NCBI GenBank assembly: GCA_964557955.1
Contig: CAZLCS010000026.1
Span: 14,411 to 78,410 of the forward strand
Length of the DNA stretch: 64,000 bases
Direction of reading: 5' to 3'
Source of the DNA: JALOOX01 sp964557955
Lineage (GTDB): Bacteria > Desulfobacterota > Syntrophobacteria > Syntrophobacterales > Syntrophobacteraceae
Shown here: piece by piece, positions 54,964-63,942 of the stretch
Layout: each line of letters opens with the position of its first letter
How positions within the stretch are numbered: position 1 is the stretch's first letter
Notes under the pieces: model-generated
What the model was told of the DNA's origin: nothing
The model's database searches: none
Seen by the model: only the letters and a program-made list of their open reading frames with translations
Made by a program: the position numbers and the translations under genes

Positions 54964-55364
54964 CCTTCTCTCCTTTCTGACTTGTCACGTGAATGTGCTG
55001 ACCGCGCCGACACCTGGCCACCCCATCGGTTCAGTGGCCCGGGAGGCTGGCCGAGAACTCACGAAGAAGAGCCCGTAGCCTGTTCTCGAACAATCTCCTG
55101 GGGCTCCCGCCTGACTTCCCGTCTTCTGTCCAATCAGCAATCTGAAAACATCGAAGTCTGGCTTATTATTCTCTGAGATGCGCCTGGCGTGTCAATGGTG
55201 AATCGACCGTCTCCCTGTCAATTCGGCTCGGAGCTCATCTTCATGGCAGAGAGAAGGGGGCTCACGGCGCTTGTGGGGATGCCGACGCCTGTCCTCACGA
55301 CTGTCTCAGGGGGGAAGCATCGTCTCTGCCAGGCAGGGCCGAATGGTTCCCGGCACCGGCCGCA
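54964..55364. other. Intergenic region without supportable gene
   Basis: Short open frames on the plus strand lack ribosome sites and family features. The region presumably holds the promoter for the SYLF gene. Nothing else can be supported. Confidence 0.45.
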
Positions 55365-57044
55365 TCACCCGGAGCCGGCCGGGAGGCTCACCTCGAAGCG
55401 GGCGGTTTGATCCGCCTTGTTCCAGACGATGGTCCCGTCGTGTGCCTCCAGGATCTTGCGTGTCATGAGCAGACCGAAACCGACTCCCAGAGTCTTGGAG
55501 GAAAAATCGAGGTCGGAAAGAACCTTCCCGATGTCATCCGGGATCGTCCATCCCCGCCCCGATATGGAGATCAGGACCTTTCCCGAAGCAGTGCCCGGCG
55601 GCAGCTCCACCAGTATGAGGGCACGGTCTTCCTCGACAAGCTGGATGACCGTCTTGAGGAGTTGCTGGATGGCCTTTCGGATGGCTTTGGCATCGATGAC
55701 CAGGGGGATAAGCTCTCGACCATACTTGCGGACTACATCGATCCTTTTCTCCTCGAGCAGGGCCGTGAGCTCCCCGATCGCTTCATCCAGGATCTGGACC
55801 AGGTCGCTTTCGCTCAGGGTCGGCTGGTACGGCTGGCTCACCGCCACGACTCCCTTGAAAACCTGCTCGAGGCGTGACGACTCTTCAATGATGATGTTCG
55901 CGTACCTGAGCAGATCGTTCTTCGCTTCGACGGTCTTGGCCAATCGTTGAGCGAACCCTCCAATGGCCATCAACGGATTTCTGATCTCGTGGGCCACAGC
56001 ATCCAGCACGTTTTCCACGGTCTTCTTCTTTTCCACGTGAATATCTGACGGTTGTCGATCCCTGGGTTCCTCGTCCTCGGCCACCAGCCTCACGAACTTT
56101 TCAAGGTTCACCTGGAGGGAGTCGTTGATCCGCGCCAGTGCGCGGTTCGCTTTTTCAAGAGCTTCCAGGATATCCCGATCCGTACTGGATTGAAGGTGCA
56201 GCATCTCCGCAGCCTGCTCCACCTGGAAGAAGGCATGGCAAAGGATCTCGCTCACCTGTTCTGCGGGCATGTTGAGGATGCCGGCTGCCTGCTGGATCAG
56301 CTCGAAGTCCGTTCGTCTTCCAAAGAAAAGCTGCGATGCTGACCGGGCCAGTTCGATGATCTTCTCCAGCGAGGAGCGTGCTTCCGCCAATGATTCGTGA
56401 CCGTGAAAGCGCTGGGTTTCCACGATGCTCTCCGGAAAGTGCCACCGTTTCAAAAGCAAACGACCGACCGTTCGGTGATCCAGCCCCAGGTTGGCATTCT
56501 CCCACTCGATCGTCTCCCCCAGCGAGACGTTGCCTCCGGGAAAGGAATCCTTCAGCTCCTCCGGACAGATTTGAAAGAGCAGGAGAATCCCGATTTCAAG
56601 GATCAGTCCCCCGACAAAGGCCTCCTCGTCATTCACCGCCCTGTCCCTCTCCTGGCAGCGGGCAAGGTTCTGTGCGATGATCCCCCGATAGAGCGACGTC
56701 TTCCAGAACCGCTCATAGTCCATGCCCCTTACTTTTCCCAGCGGAAAGGCATCTCTCAGAGAGAAGGTGAGCGCCATCACTCGGAGGCGGTTGAAACCCA
56801 TGAGCATGATGGCATCGGAGATGGAGGAAATCTGGCGCCCCCGCGCATAGAAAGCGGAGTTGGCCAGCTTGATCAACCGGGTGGTGAGACCGGGGTCTTG
56901 CTCGATGATGCGGGCCAGAGCTTTCGGGGATGCGTTTTCATCGGATGCAAGGTTCACCAGCTGCATCAGGAGCGGAGACGGAGAGGGGAAGGCGTCGCGC
57001 TCGACCAATTGGTGCAGCAACCCACTTCGATCCATTTTTTGCAT
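55365..57044 (-). CDS. HDOD-domain / histidine kinase fusion
   Basis: 559 residues. An N-terminal HDOD domain (about 10-210: FPSPSPLLMQLVNLASDENA, LARIIEQDPGLTTRLIKLANS, AIMLMGFNRLRVMALTFSLRDAF) often found in c-di-GMP and stress regulators is followed by a coiled-coil linker and a HisKA domain with phosphoacceptor His in DAVAHEIRNPLMAIGGFAQRL near residue 351, then an HATPase (ISGRGWTIPDDIGKVL, TLGVGFGLLMTRKILEAHDG near 521). There is no membrane segment, so a soluble kinase. No response regulator is adjacent, leaving the partner unknown. Confidence 0.88.
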   Translation of the reverse strand: MQKMDRSGLLHQLVERDAFPSPSPLLMQLVNLASDENASPKALARIIEQDPGLTTRLIKLANSAFYARGRQISSISDAIMLMGFNRLRVMALTFSLRDAFPLGKVRGMDYERFWKTSLYRGIIAQNLARCQERDRAVNDEEAFVGGLILEIGILLLFQICPEELKDSFPGGNVSLGETIEWENANLGLDHRTVGRLLLKRWHFPESIVETQRFHGHESLAEARSSLEKIIELARSASQLFFGRRTDFELIQQAAGILNMPAEQVSEILCHAFFQVEQAAEMLHLQSSTDRDILEALEKANRALARINDSLQVNLEKFVRLVAEDEEPRDRQPSDIHVEKKKTVENVLDAVAHEIRNPLMAIGGFAQRLAKTVEAKNDLLRYANIIIEESSRLEQVFKGVVAVSQPYQPTLSESDLVQILDEAIGELTALLEEKRIDVVRKYGRELIPLVIDAKAIRKAIQQLLKTVIQLVEEDRALILVELPPGTASGKVLISISGRGWTIPDDIGKVLSDLDFSSKTLGVGFGLLMTRKILEAHDGTIVWNKADQTARFEVSLPAGSG

Positions 57045-57206
57045 TTTCCGACCCTTCCTTGCCGACCCAAATCCCCTCGAGTCCGTCGGCTCATCATGGT
57101 GTTCCAGCTCATCATTCGGTCAATCGGTGCCGCGTTAATTAAACACAGGACAGGGGCGGCCGTCCCGAAATGTCCAACAGGAGGTCAAAAGAGCAATGGA
57201 CCAGGT

Positions 57207-58700
57207 TCACCGCCATTCCCACGGCTCCTCCGATCGCATATCCTGTGATTTCAGCGGAATGAAGAAGTATCCGCAAACACTCTGTCGATCCAGCGTATAG
57301 TATCGCTCGACCTCTCGAAGCAGTCGCGTCCTGAAATCCTGTGAATCGCCGGGGGAAATGGACTCCAACTGGATCGCTCCGTAATGGTGGCTTCGAATCT
57401 TTCCGAAAACCGCCTCTGCATCCAACCTTCCCATCTGCACGGCCTGCCAGGTATTGAAGGGATCGTACTCGAAGGGTTTTGCGGCCCAGTAGCCAAGCGC
57501 CGGCGTGGTGCAGAGGACCGGTCCCGGAATGGCTGCGAGATATTCGGCATCTGCCATGGTTTTGGACTCCAGCGCAGTCAACTGCCCGTGCATATTTTGC
57601 CACGGTTGAATGTTTCCAGGAAGAGTGGGGACGAGGTTGAGGATCAGAACCATGCAGGCCGCCCATGCGGCGCCAGGATAGTGATTCGAATTGCAGAATG
57701 CCGATTCCAGCATGCGGCCCAACGCTGCGCCGACTCCCCACGAGAGGGCGATGAAAAGATCGAAGAGAGCATTCACGTTGACGCCTTGCCCTCCAAAGAA
57801 GAAAAAGCCCACGAGGGCGGAGAAGAGAACATAGAACAGGATGAGGAGATCGTGATGCCTTCGCGGAGTGCTGAAAACACCCAGCGTCCATACAGCCACG
57901 AGAGGCAGAATCGAGGGCAGGTATTCAGTCATTTCGTCGATGATTTTGCTCGTGCTGAATTCTCGGCTGGTGAGGATCGATGCAAAGAAAGCGGAGCCAA
58001 AGAGGGTATGGCACAGGAGCCCGGACAGAGCGAGCAGAGCCAGGCAGAGCCCCAGCCATTTCGCGAAGAGCTTCGGGCCCTGAAAAGCTACGAAGGTCGT
58101 GGCTGCCAGGGGAAAGGCTACCAGGTTGTGCTTGATCATTCCGGCAAGAATCATGAACAGTGGGGCGCCCATCCATGCCAGGGGGCGATTGACTCCTCCG
58201 GCCAGTATCACGAGCGAAGCGGTCATGAGGGCATGAGCCAGCATCTGGGGATCGTTCATGCCGACGTAATCTTGGCAGTAGGCCGCTATGAAAGCCGCGA
58301 AATACACCGCGCCGAAAAGGGACGCGCCTCTGGATCGAGTTGTCAGGAAAATTGTGAAGTATAAGTTGGCGCTCGTCAAGAAGAGGGAGAGGAGCGCGAC
58401 CCAGCGCCCCCCGATGAGTGCATCGCCCACCAGCGTGGCGGCCGCCCCCGTCAGGTAGAAGGAGAGTGGAGGGTAATTGTTCTGGATGAGGGCGTCCCCC
58501 GAATCGTAAATATTCTTCCACTCAAAGGCCTGCTGGGCGTAGTACGCATTCCAGCCTTCATTGTAGTTGATGACAATGTGATAAGGGATTCGGGCGACAA
58601 GAGGAGCCATGAGGATGCAGGCCGTAATGGCGAGCAGGAGGACAGGGGCGGCCATCGGGTTTGGAACGAGAGGCAATGATTCGTTTCGGATTCTCACCAT
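57207..58700 (-). CDS. Multi-span membrane protein, GT39-like dolichyl-phosphate glycosyltransferase family
   Basis: About 497 residues from the ATG at 58700. The first lumenal loop has HIVINYNEGWNAYYAQQAFEW and NNYPPLSFYLTG, where the N-E-G acidic motif and NYPPL segment are typical of GT39/PMT-like and ArnT-like glycosyltransferases. About ten hydrophobic segments follow (e.g. VLLLAITACILMAPLVARI, ALMTASLVILAGGV, LLILFYVLFSALVGFFFFGG). The C-terminal ~150 residues are a soluble domain. A longer frame to 58784 adds an uncharacteristic hydrophilic tail. The substrate is unknown; no sugar-synthesis genes are nearby. Confidence 0.68.
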   Translation of the reverse strand: MVRIRNESLPLVPNPMAAPVLLLAITACILMAPLVARIPYHIVINYNEGWNAYYAQQAFEWKNIYDSGDALIQNNYPPLSFYLTGAAATLVGDALIGGRWVALLSLFLTSANLYFTIFLTTRSRGASLFGAVYFAAFIAAYCQDYVGMNDPQMLAHALMTASLVILAGGVNRPLAWMGAPLFMILAGMIKHNLVAFPLAATTFVAFQGPKLFAKWLGLCLALLALSGLLCHTLFGSAFFASILTSREFSTSKIIDEMTEYLPSILPLVAVWTLGVFSTPRRHHDLLILFYVLFSALVGFFFFGGQGVNVNALFDLFIALSWGVGAALGRMLESAFCNSNHYPGAAWAACMVLILNLVPTLPGNIQPWQNMHGQLTALESKTMADAEYLAAIPGPVLCTTPALGYWAAKPFEYDPFNTWQAVQMGRLDAEAVFGKIRSHHYGAIQLESISPGDSQDFRTRLLREVERYYTLDRQSVCGYFFIPLKSQDMRSEEPWEWR

Positions 58701-58951
58701 CTGCCCGCCCTTCTTGGAAAGCCCCGGATCGCGATTCACATCATCTTTTTGATTATGCTGCAAATAGTGCCGGGAACGCAACAAGCATCAATCGGCGCGA
58801 GGGACCTCCTGGAATGTGAGGTTGTTTTCGGGCAGGGCGCGCAACATCGACTTCTCAGAAGCACCGGCTTATGTGACAATAGAATCGATAGAAATATTGG
58901 TCTCAAACCGACCGGAGTGCGGTCAAGTTTGAACATCTCAGGAGCGTCGCC

Positions 58952-59755
58952 ATGGAATTCGACTGCAGTTCTCTGGACAGACCCGAAGTGCTCAACTTCC
59001 TCTTCCATCCGAGGCGCGAGCCCGTCCTGGCCGGCAGTGTGGCCAGCGCAGCGGTTCACGACGTTCTGATTCCCGTTGAGGATTCGGTGCAGCTGGGAGC
59101 TCGCTTTCATATCCACAATCCCTCATTTGTGAACCTCCTGTTCTTTCATGGCAATGGTGAAATTGTCGCGGACTACGACGACATGGGCGCCATCTATCAA
59201 AGGATCGGGGTCAATTTCTGTCCTGTGGATTATCGAGGGTATGGACGCTCTTCGGGTGAGCCGTCGTGTTCGACACTGATACGCGATGCGCATGCGGTCA
59301 TGGATTTTCTGACGGGATGGCTGCGTGAGAGAGGATGCACGGGGCCGCTGGTCGTTATGGGACGCTCGCTGGGGAGTGCCCCTGCAATCGAGCTGGCCGC
59401 TACCGAACGTCACCCCATCAGGGGGCTCATCATTGAGAGCGGTTTTGCCTACACCATCCCCCTGCTTCGATTGCTGGGGCTGGATGTTGACAGACTTGGG
59501 TTGAGCGAGAAGGAGGCCGTCGGCAACCACCTGAAGATAGCTCGAATTCGGCAGCCGACGCTGATCATTCATGCGGAATTCGATCGCATCATCCCTTTCT
59601 CCGATGCCAGGACGCTCTACGAGGCTTCGGCGGCCAGGGAGAAATGGCTCGTGAAGATCCCGGATGCCGGCCATAACGACATCTTTTATCAGGGGCTCAC
59701 CCAGTACATGGCTGCAGTCAAGAGCTTCACGGAGAAGATCAGGTCGAATCCTTAG
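58952..59755 (+). CDS. Alpha/beta hydrolase
   Basis: 267 residues. Nucleophile elbow VMGRSLGSAPAIELA (Ser in G-R-S-L-G), oxyanion motif LFFHGNGE, Asp in LIIHAEFDRIIPFSDA and His in IPDAGHNDIFYQ complete the catalytic triad. The conserved YRGYGRSSGEPS strand resembles the BAAT/Bem46 branch of the fold, whose members are membrane-associated or lumenal hydrolases. No signal peptide is visible. The substrate is unknown. It precedes the small STAS-like gene by 81 bases. Confidence 0.88.
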   Translation: MEFDCSSLDRPEVLNFLFHPRREPVLAGSVASAAVHDVLIPVEDSVQLGARFHIHNPSFVNLLFFHGNGEIVADYDDMGAIYQRIGVNFCPVDYRGYGRSSGEPSCSTLIRDAHAVMDFLTGWLRERGCTGPLVVMGRSLGSAPAIELAATERHPIRGLIIESGFAYTIPLLRLLGLDVDRLGLSEKEAVGNHLKIARIRQPTLIIHAEFDRIIPFSDARTLYEASAAREKWLVKIPDAGHNDIFYQGLTQYMAAVKSFTEKIRSNP

Positions 59756-59836
59756 GAGTGCAGCCATGTCGGGATAGGCTTGAGAAGCGGGGAGACCCGG
59801 ACGGCTCCCATCGCCAAATGAGAAAATGGGGACGAA

Positions 59837-60193
59837 ATGGGTGAGCAGACTGACCGCATGCTGGACAAGGTTGTGGCTCTGCAGGTGTCCGAGGACACCT
59901 CGAGCCAGGAAATGGCCCAGATGACCGAGGCTGTGAGACGAGCGATCATGGAGTGGGGCAGGATCAGGGTCTTGCTGGAGGTGGACGGATTCCGTCACAT
60001 GGATCCCGAGGGCCTTCTGGCCAAACTTGGTTTTCTTATGACTCATGCTGGCGAAATCGAACGCATGGCTGTGGTTTGTCGAAGGGTTTGGATCAAGGCC
60101 TGGCTTCAGGCGGGTGGATTGGAGACTCCGAGCGAAGTGCGCGTGTTCGATGTGTCTGAAACAGGGGATGCATGGCTATGGATTCGCCGGTGA
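59837..60193 (+). CDS. Small SpoIIAA/STAS-SEC14-like protein
   Basis: 118 residues with the alternating strand-helix pattern of the SpoIIAA-like (STAS/SEC14-type) family: VVALQVSEDTSSQEMAQMTEAV, RIRVLLEVDGFRHMDPEG, ERMAVVCRRVWIKAWLQAGG and SEVRVFDVSETGDAWLWI. This family is found next to sulfate- and metal-related genes but its role is unsettled. It overlaps the next gene by 22 bases, implying coupled translation and a functional pair. No phosphorylatable Ser typical of SpoIIAA is obvious. Confidence 0.7.
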   Translation: MGEQTDRMLDKVVALQVSEDTSSQEMAQMTEAVRRAIMEWGRIRVLLEVDGFRHMDPEGLLAKLGFLMTHAGEIERMAVVCRRVWIKAWLQAGGLETPSEVRVFDVSETGDAWLWIRR

Positions 60194-60555
60194 CGAGGGT
60201 GCTCCTGGCGGCTTTGAAGGAGCGCTGGATCGAATCATTCACGGCCGATGAGCTCGTCAACGCCGAAAGAGCTGTCCTGGAGCCTTGCTTTCACGAACTG
60301 CCGCTGGGGCCGATTCCGGACTACCTTGCCATACACGGGTCGGTTTACGGCTGCGTTGCCGAGTACGAGGACAGGATCGAGGAGCTCGATCGCTGGAAGG
60401 TCCAGCAGCTGAACCGGTGGTTGAAGGAACGGATCGGCGGACGATGGCAGGTTGACGGAGCTGTTTACGAGCTCCAGTCAGAAACGGGCGAGAGCTCCGC
60501 ACTGGACCGGTTCCGGTTCAAGCGCATTGGAGGCTATGCCCCGCAGATGCGTTAG
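60172..60555 (+). CDS. Uncharacterised 127-residue protein coupled to the STAS-like gene
   Basis: The frame begins at an ATG inside the previous gene (MAMDSPVTRVLLAALKERW). The sequence is rich in charged helices (NAERAVLEPCFHELPL, EYEDRIEELDRWKVQQLNRWLKERI) and ends with a basic strand region (LDRFRFKRIGGYAPQMR). No family is recognised and no signal or membrane segment is present. Tight coupling to the STAS-like gene suggests they act together, for example as partner subunits. Confidence 0.6.
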   Translation: MAMDSPVTRVLLAALKERWIESFTADELVNAERAVLEPCFHELPLGPIPDYLAIHGSVYGCVAEYEDRIEELDRWKVQQLNRWLKERIGGRWQVDGAVYELQSETGESSALDRFRFKRIGGYAPQMR

Positions 60556-60740
60556 GAGTTGCGGGCATGGACGGGTTGCAGGATCTGGGTGCTATTTGGG
60601 TTGCCGGGGGCTCAATCCTGACCGCGTGGGATTGAAGACTCGGATGAATGTGTTAAATTAATCTTTGTGGAAAGCTGAAGTCGTGACAACTCTTTTGGAA
60701 ACCGCTGACTTTTTCTCAAACCCTTGAAAGGGGGAAATCA

Positions 60741-61172
60741 ATGGCCCGGGCGAAGCAAGGTGATACGGTCAGAGTACACTATCATGGAACGTTGGAGGAT
60801 GGCACGGTGTTCAGCTCCACATATGAAGAAAAAGAACCCTTTGAGTTCACGATTGGAATGCAGAGTGTGCTCCCGCTGTTTGAAGAAGCGATTATCGGAA
60901 TGAATGAAGGAGAGACTGCGAATATTTCCATCTCTCCTGAAGATGGATATGGTGAACATAAGAAAGAATTCGTGTTTGCAATGGATCGAAAACAGGCTCC
61001 TCCAGAATTGAAGCTGGAAGTTGGAAAAAGGCTTCAGATTCGTTCAAATGATGGGAAGTCGGCCATTGCAACTATTGCAGCCATTACCGATGATAGTGTA
61101 ATCCTGGATGCCAATGATCCACTTGCGGGAAAGATATTAAAATTTCAGATCGAGCTTATCAAAATCCTGTAA
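60741..61172 (+). CDS. FKBP-type peptidyl-prolyl isomerase, SlyD-like
   Basis: 143 residues. FKBP core with DTVRVHYHGTLEDGTVFSSTYEEKEPFEFTIG and VLPLFEEAIIGMNEGETANISISPEDGYGE, followed by an IF-type chaperone insert (about 70-120, EFVFAMDRKQAPPELKLEVGKRL) and the return strand DPLAGKILKFQIELI. The family catalyses cis-trans proline isomerisation and chaperones folding. The metal-binding His-rich tail of Escherichia coli SlyD is absent. AAAGGGGG lies a few bases before the ATG. Codon use looks more AT-rich than its neighbours. Confidence 0.93.
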   Translation: MARAKQGDTVRVHYHGTLEDGTVFSSTYEEKEPFEFTIGMQSVLPLFEEAIIGMNEGETANISISPEDGYGEHKKEFVFAMDRKQAPPELKLEVGKRLQIRSNDGKSAIATIAAITDDSVILDANDPLAGKILKFQIELIKIL

Positions 61173-61604
61173 TCAATGGCAGATCAAACCGGCTAGATTT
61201 GTTCACATATTACCTTCTGGTTCCATGTTAGACTCTATATCTATATGCTGACTCAGCCTGAAGGGGATGGTGTCGTTCTAATCGAGCTGACGGGCATCAC
61301 CCGGAAACTGCATCCTGCTCCTGCTTCTGCTCCGCACTTGGGCTTCCCGTTCTTCGTCCTGGCCTCGCCGCTCTTCTGCCGGAACCCGTGCTCTGCTCAT
61401 ACCCATTGATGGCGGAAAAAGCTCGGTAGCCAAAGAGCGCCACAGGCTGGACATTGCTGCCCCCAATCCAGGGGGAAATATCGGTCTTTGCCCGCATGAA
61501 CGGGCTTTTCGTGTGCTTCCATCCACCGGGTACAAAAAATGGCGGGAGGCTCCAGGCAGCAATCCGGTTGTTGTCTCCTGTGATGGCGGAAAAGGAGGTT
61601 TTCC
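61173..61604. other. Intergenic region upstream of the coiled-coil/E1-like cluster
   Basis: No gene supported; minus-strand frames here lack features. The region may contain the promoter of the downstream cluster. No structured RNA was recognised. Confidence 0.45.
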
Positions 61605-61874
61605 ATGGGCATGTGGCTTTACGACGATGTCAAGGAAATGGATGAGTTCCAGAAATATCAGAAGGAAGTCAGGAAGCTGGAAGGAGAGTACCTGGAGATC
61701 CGGGTCATTCTGCGCGATGCCGAACGGGAGCTCGCGAAGGACCCCGAAAGCGAGTATCTGCAGGCGAAGGTGAAATATCTTCGAAAGCGCCTCGAGCACC
61801 TGGAGACCCAGGCGCCGCGGCTTGCTGCCGATCATCCGCTGGAGATCTCCCTGTGGGCGCCGCCCCACGGATAA
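61605..61874 (+). CDS. Small coiled-coil protein upstream of tandem E1-like gene
   Basis: 89 residues, preceded by AAGGAGG. The protein is mostly one charged helix (QKYQKEVRKLEGEYLEIRVI and LQAKVKYLRKRLEHLETQ) ending in a proline-rich tail (SLWAPPHG). It is likely a dimeric coiled coil. No family is recognised. It ends 82 bases before the E1-like gene on the same strand, so co-transcription is plausible. Confidence 0.7.
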   Translation: MGMWLYDDVKEMDEFQKYQKEVRKLEGEYLEIRVILRDAERELAKDPESEYLQAKVKYLRKRLEHLETQAPRLAADHPLEISLWAPPHG

Positions 61875-61956
61875 TGGTGCTCGGGATGAGGAAGGGGCTT
61901 TCGCATCCAGATTGAGGTTGCGGGGTGCGTCGGGGAGCTGTGGGAGGTGAGGGATA

Positions 61957-63201
61957 TTGTCAGGCATGGACAGGCTTGACCGGCAGCTGCGTATCAAGGG
62001 CTGGAATCAGTCTGCACTGAGCAAAGCGAAGATCGGGGTCGTCGGGGACGATGATCTCGTGGCCTCGTTGTTCATGCTTTCGGCGTCAGCCCTGGGAATC
62101 AACGAGCTGGTGGCGATCGCCCCGGTTTTGAACAGCCGGCTCCTCTCTGTCGCCCGGAAAGTCAATCCCGACCTGAACCTGACCCATCTCGAAGGATTCT
62201 ACACGCATCCGATCCTGGATGACCTGTTCCGAGGATGCAGCCTCTTCGTGGATTTGAGCCATTATGGTCTGGCGAACAAGCTGCTGCTGGAGAAGGGCTT
62301 CCGGGAGGCGGTGCCTGTGGTCAGAGGCTTCTGCTATGAGCGGGACGGCGTTCAGGGGTTCAAGGTCTTCACCTACCTGCGGGGGCGTGAATGGCAGGAG
62401 CTCGACCAGGTTGTGAGCCCCCGCAATCTGCCGGGCAGTCACTTCGACGATGGGGTGCTCGATACGATCGTCGCCGGCATCGTGCTCGAGGAAGTCAAGA
62501 GCCTCCTGATGCAGCAGAGGATTTCGGCTGCTCTCGTGGGCTATGAAAGAGGCCCCTTGAGAAGGGGTACTCCTCGGTCCCGAATTCTGGTGGTGGGTGC
62601 GGGAGCGCTGGGAAACTTCGTAGGACTGGGACTGGCCCTTTCGGGATATCGGCACTGCACATTCATGGACCCCGATGTCGTGGAGGCGACGAACCTCAAC
62701 CGGCAGGTGTTTTTCTACGATGCATTGGGACGCGGCAAGGCTGAAACCTTGTCAGAGAGGATGAACGAGCTCTTCGGCATGGAGAGCGGGGCTGTGGCCG
62801 GATATTTCGATGAAGACGCGGACCTGTCGCCTTACGATGTGGTTTTCGATTGCGTGGATAACTTCGAAACGAGGATTGTCTTGAGCGAAGTCTGCAGGGA
62901 TCAGGGCAAGGTGCTCATCAGCGGCGGAACCAGCGTTGATGCGGGACAGGCGGTTGTCTTCGATCCCGGCAAACCCGGACCCACGCCGGCCGAACTGCTG
63001 GGACTGCCGGAGATTGTCCGTGAGCGGGGAGCTCAGTCGGTTCTCCGGGATCGGGCCGCCTGCACGTACCAGCCCGATCCATCCGTCATCATGACCAACC
63101 AGATCACGGCCGGCTTCATGGTGGACTCGCTCCGAATGATGCAGAGCGGTCAGGAGGTGAGAAACACCTTCTACAACTCCTCCAGCGAAACGCGGTTCTA
63201 A
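61957..63201 (+). CDS. Tandem ThiF/E1-like protein (degenerate N-half, active-looking C-half)
   Basis: 414 residues. A perfect GGAGGTGA at 61943-61950 is six bases before a TTG at 61957, so the TTG is favoured over the ATG at 61966. The first half (about 5-190: LDRQLRIKGWNQSALSKAKIGVV, GDDDLVASLFMLSASALG) looks like an adenylation domain that has lost its nucleotide motif. The second half has all E1 features: VVGAGALGNFVGLGLALSG (214-219), DPDVVEATNLNRQVFF (238-252) and DCVDNFETR (298-305). The Cys-x-x-Cys zinc pairs of MoeB/ThiF are missing. Likely activates a small protein or carboxylate by AMPylation; the partner is unknown. Confidence 0.85.
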   Translation: MSGMDRLDRQLRIKGWNQSALSKAKIGVVGDDDLVASLFMLSASALGINELVAIAPVLNSRLLSVARKVNPDLNLTHLEGFYTHPILDDLFRGCSLFVDLSHYGLANKLLLEKGFREAVPVVRGFCYERDGVQGFKVFTYLRGREWQELDQVVSPRNLPGSHFDDGVLDTIVAGIVLEEVKSLLMQQRISAALVGYERGPLRRGTPRSRILVVGAGALGNFVGLGLALSGYRHCTFMDPDVVEATNLNRQVFFYDALGRGKAETLSERMNELFGMESGAVAGYFDEDADLSPYDVVFDCVDNFETRIVLSEVCRDQGKVLISGGTSVDAGQAVVFDPGKPGPTPAELLGLPEIVRERGAQSVLRDRAACTYQPDPSVIMTNQITAGFMVDSLRMMQSGQEVRNTFYNSSSETRF

Positions 63202-63449
63202 TTCTCCGACGGGGGTTCTGAGTACCCTCACTCCAAATGGGAGACAGGCAACAGCCGCAGACCCCCGGGGTGGTCATGACTTGATCAGTTCCGCGAGTCT
63301 TTTCCGGCCCCCTTGAACCATCGAAAGGACCGCCGGCCAAGAGGGTTTTCAACTTGAAACATGAAGCTTGAGATTCCCCAGGGCACGGGGATACTGGACG
63401 GTCCACACAATGCAAGCCTGGTGAACGTCTATTCAGGAGGAAATGAAAG

Positions 63450-63836
63450 ATGTCCGAGGTTGAATTGAAGGAAGCTCGAGAAACCAAAGAGTTGCACAAG
63501 TTGCTGCCCCTGGTGGTGGAAATCATCCCGGGACAGGCTGCCGAAGGATTGATCGACATCTTCGAGCCCGGAACTTACGAGGGCAGAACACTGCGAAAAC
63601 TTTGCGACAGCACACTCAATAGGAGAGAGTTGACCATAGAAGAGCAGATCATCATGGAGGATATCAACCGACAGCTCCAGGGTGGGAAGCTGTTGTGCAG
63701 AGGGCGTGAGATCGAGGGCTCTGCAACGGACTACGCGGTTTCAGAGCAAACTGAGGCGGGTGAGGAGTATCTCTACGTCCCCATTCGCGTCATCAAGCCG
63801 CAGGAAGGCGGGTTGCGGGCGGTTCAATGTTTTTGA
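63450..63836 (+). CDS. Uncharacterised 128-residue protein downstream of E1-like gene
   Basis: Starts at an ATG nine bases after AGGAGG. The sequence shows mixed helices (KELHKLLPLVVEIIPGQAAE, RRELTIEEQIIMEDINRQL) then strands (GKLLCRGREIEG, EEYLYVPIRVIKP) and ends QEGGLRAVQCF. A Gly-Gly at 120-121 followed by seven residues is suggestive of a processed ubiquitin-like tail, but no beta-grasp similarity can be shown from sequence alone. It lies 248 bases after the E1-like gene on the same strand. Confidence 0.65.
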   Translation: MSEVELKEARETKELHKLLPLVVEIIPGQAAEGLIDIFEPGTYEGRTLRKLCDSTLNRRELTIEEQIIMEDINRQLQGGKLLCRGREIEGSATDYAVSEQTEAGEEYLYVPIRVIKPQEGGLRAVQCF

Positions 63837-63890
63837 ATCATGCTCATCACCTCGTCTGCAGCCGGGTGCCATGGGCTGAGTACAGGCCAC

Positions 63891-63942
63891 CACAATAGAG
63901 TGTCCACCTCTCGAGTCGTCATGCCGGCAGTCTTCTGGCCGG
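63891..63942. repeat. Inverted copy of the 39.9-kb MITE-like arm
   Basis: 52 bases beginning CACAATAGAGTGTCCACCTC. It matches the reverse complement of 39932-39983 at 49 of 52 positions. The remainder of the window (to 64000) shows no matching second arm, so this is a partial or divergent copy. No gene lies in 63837-64000. Confidence 0.85.
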
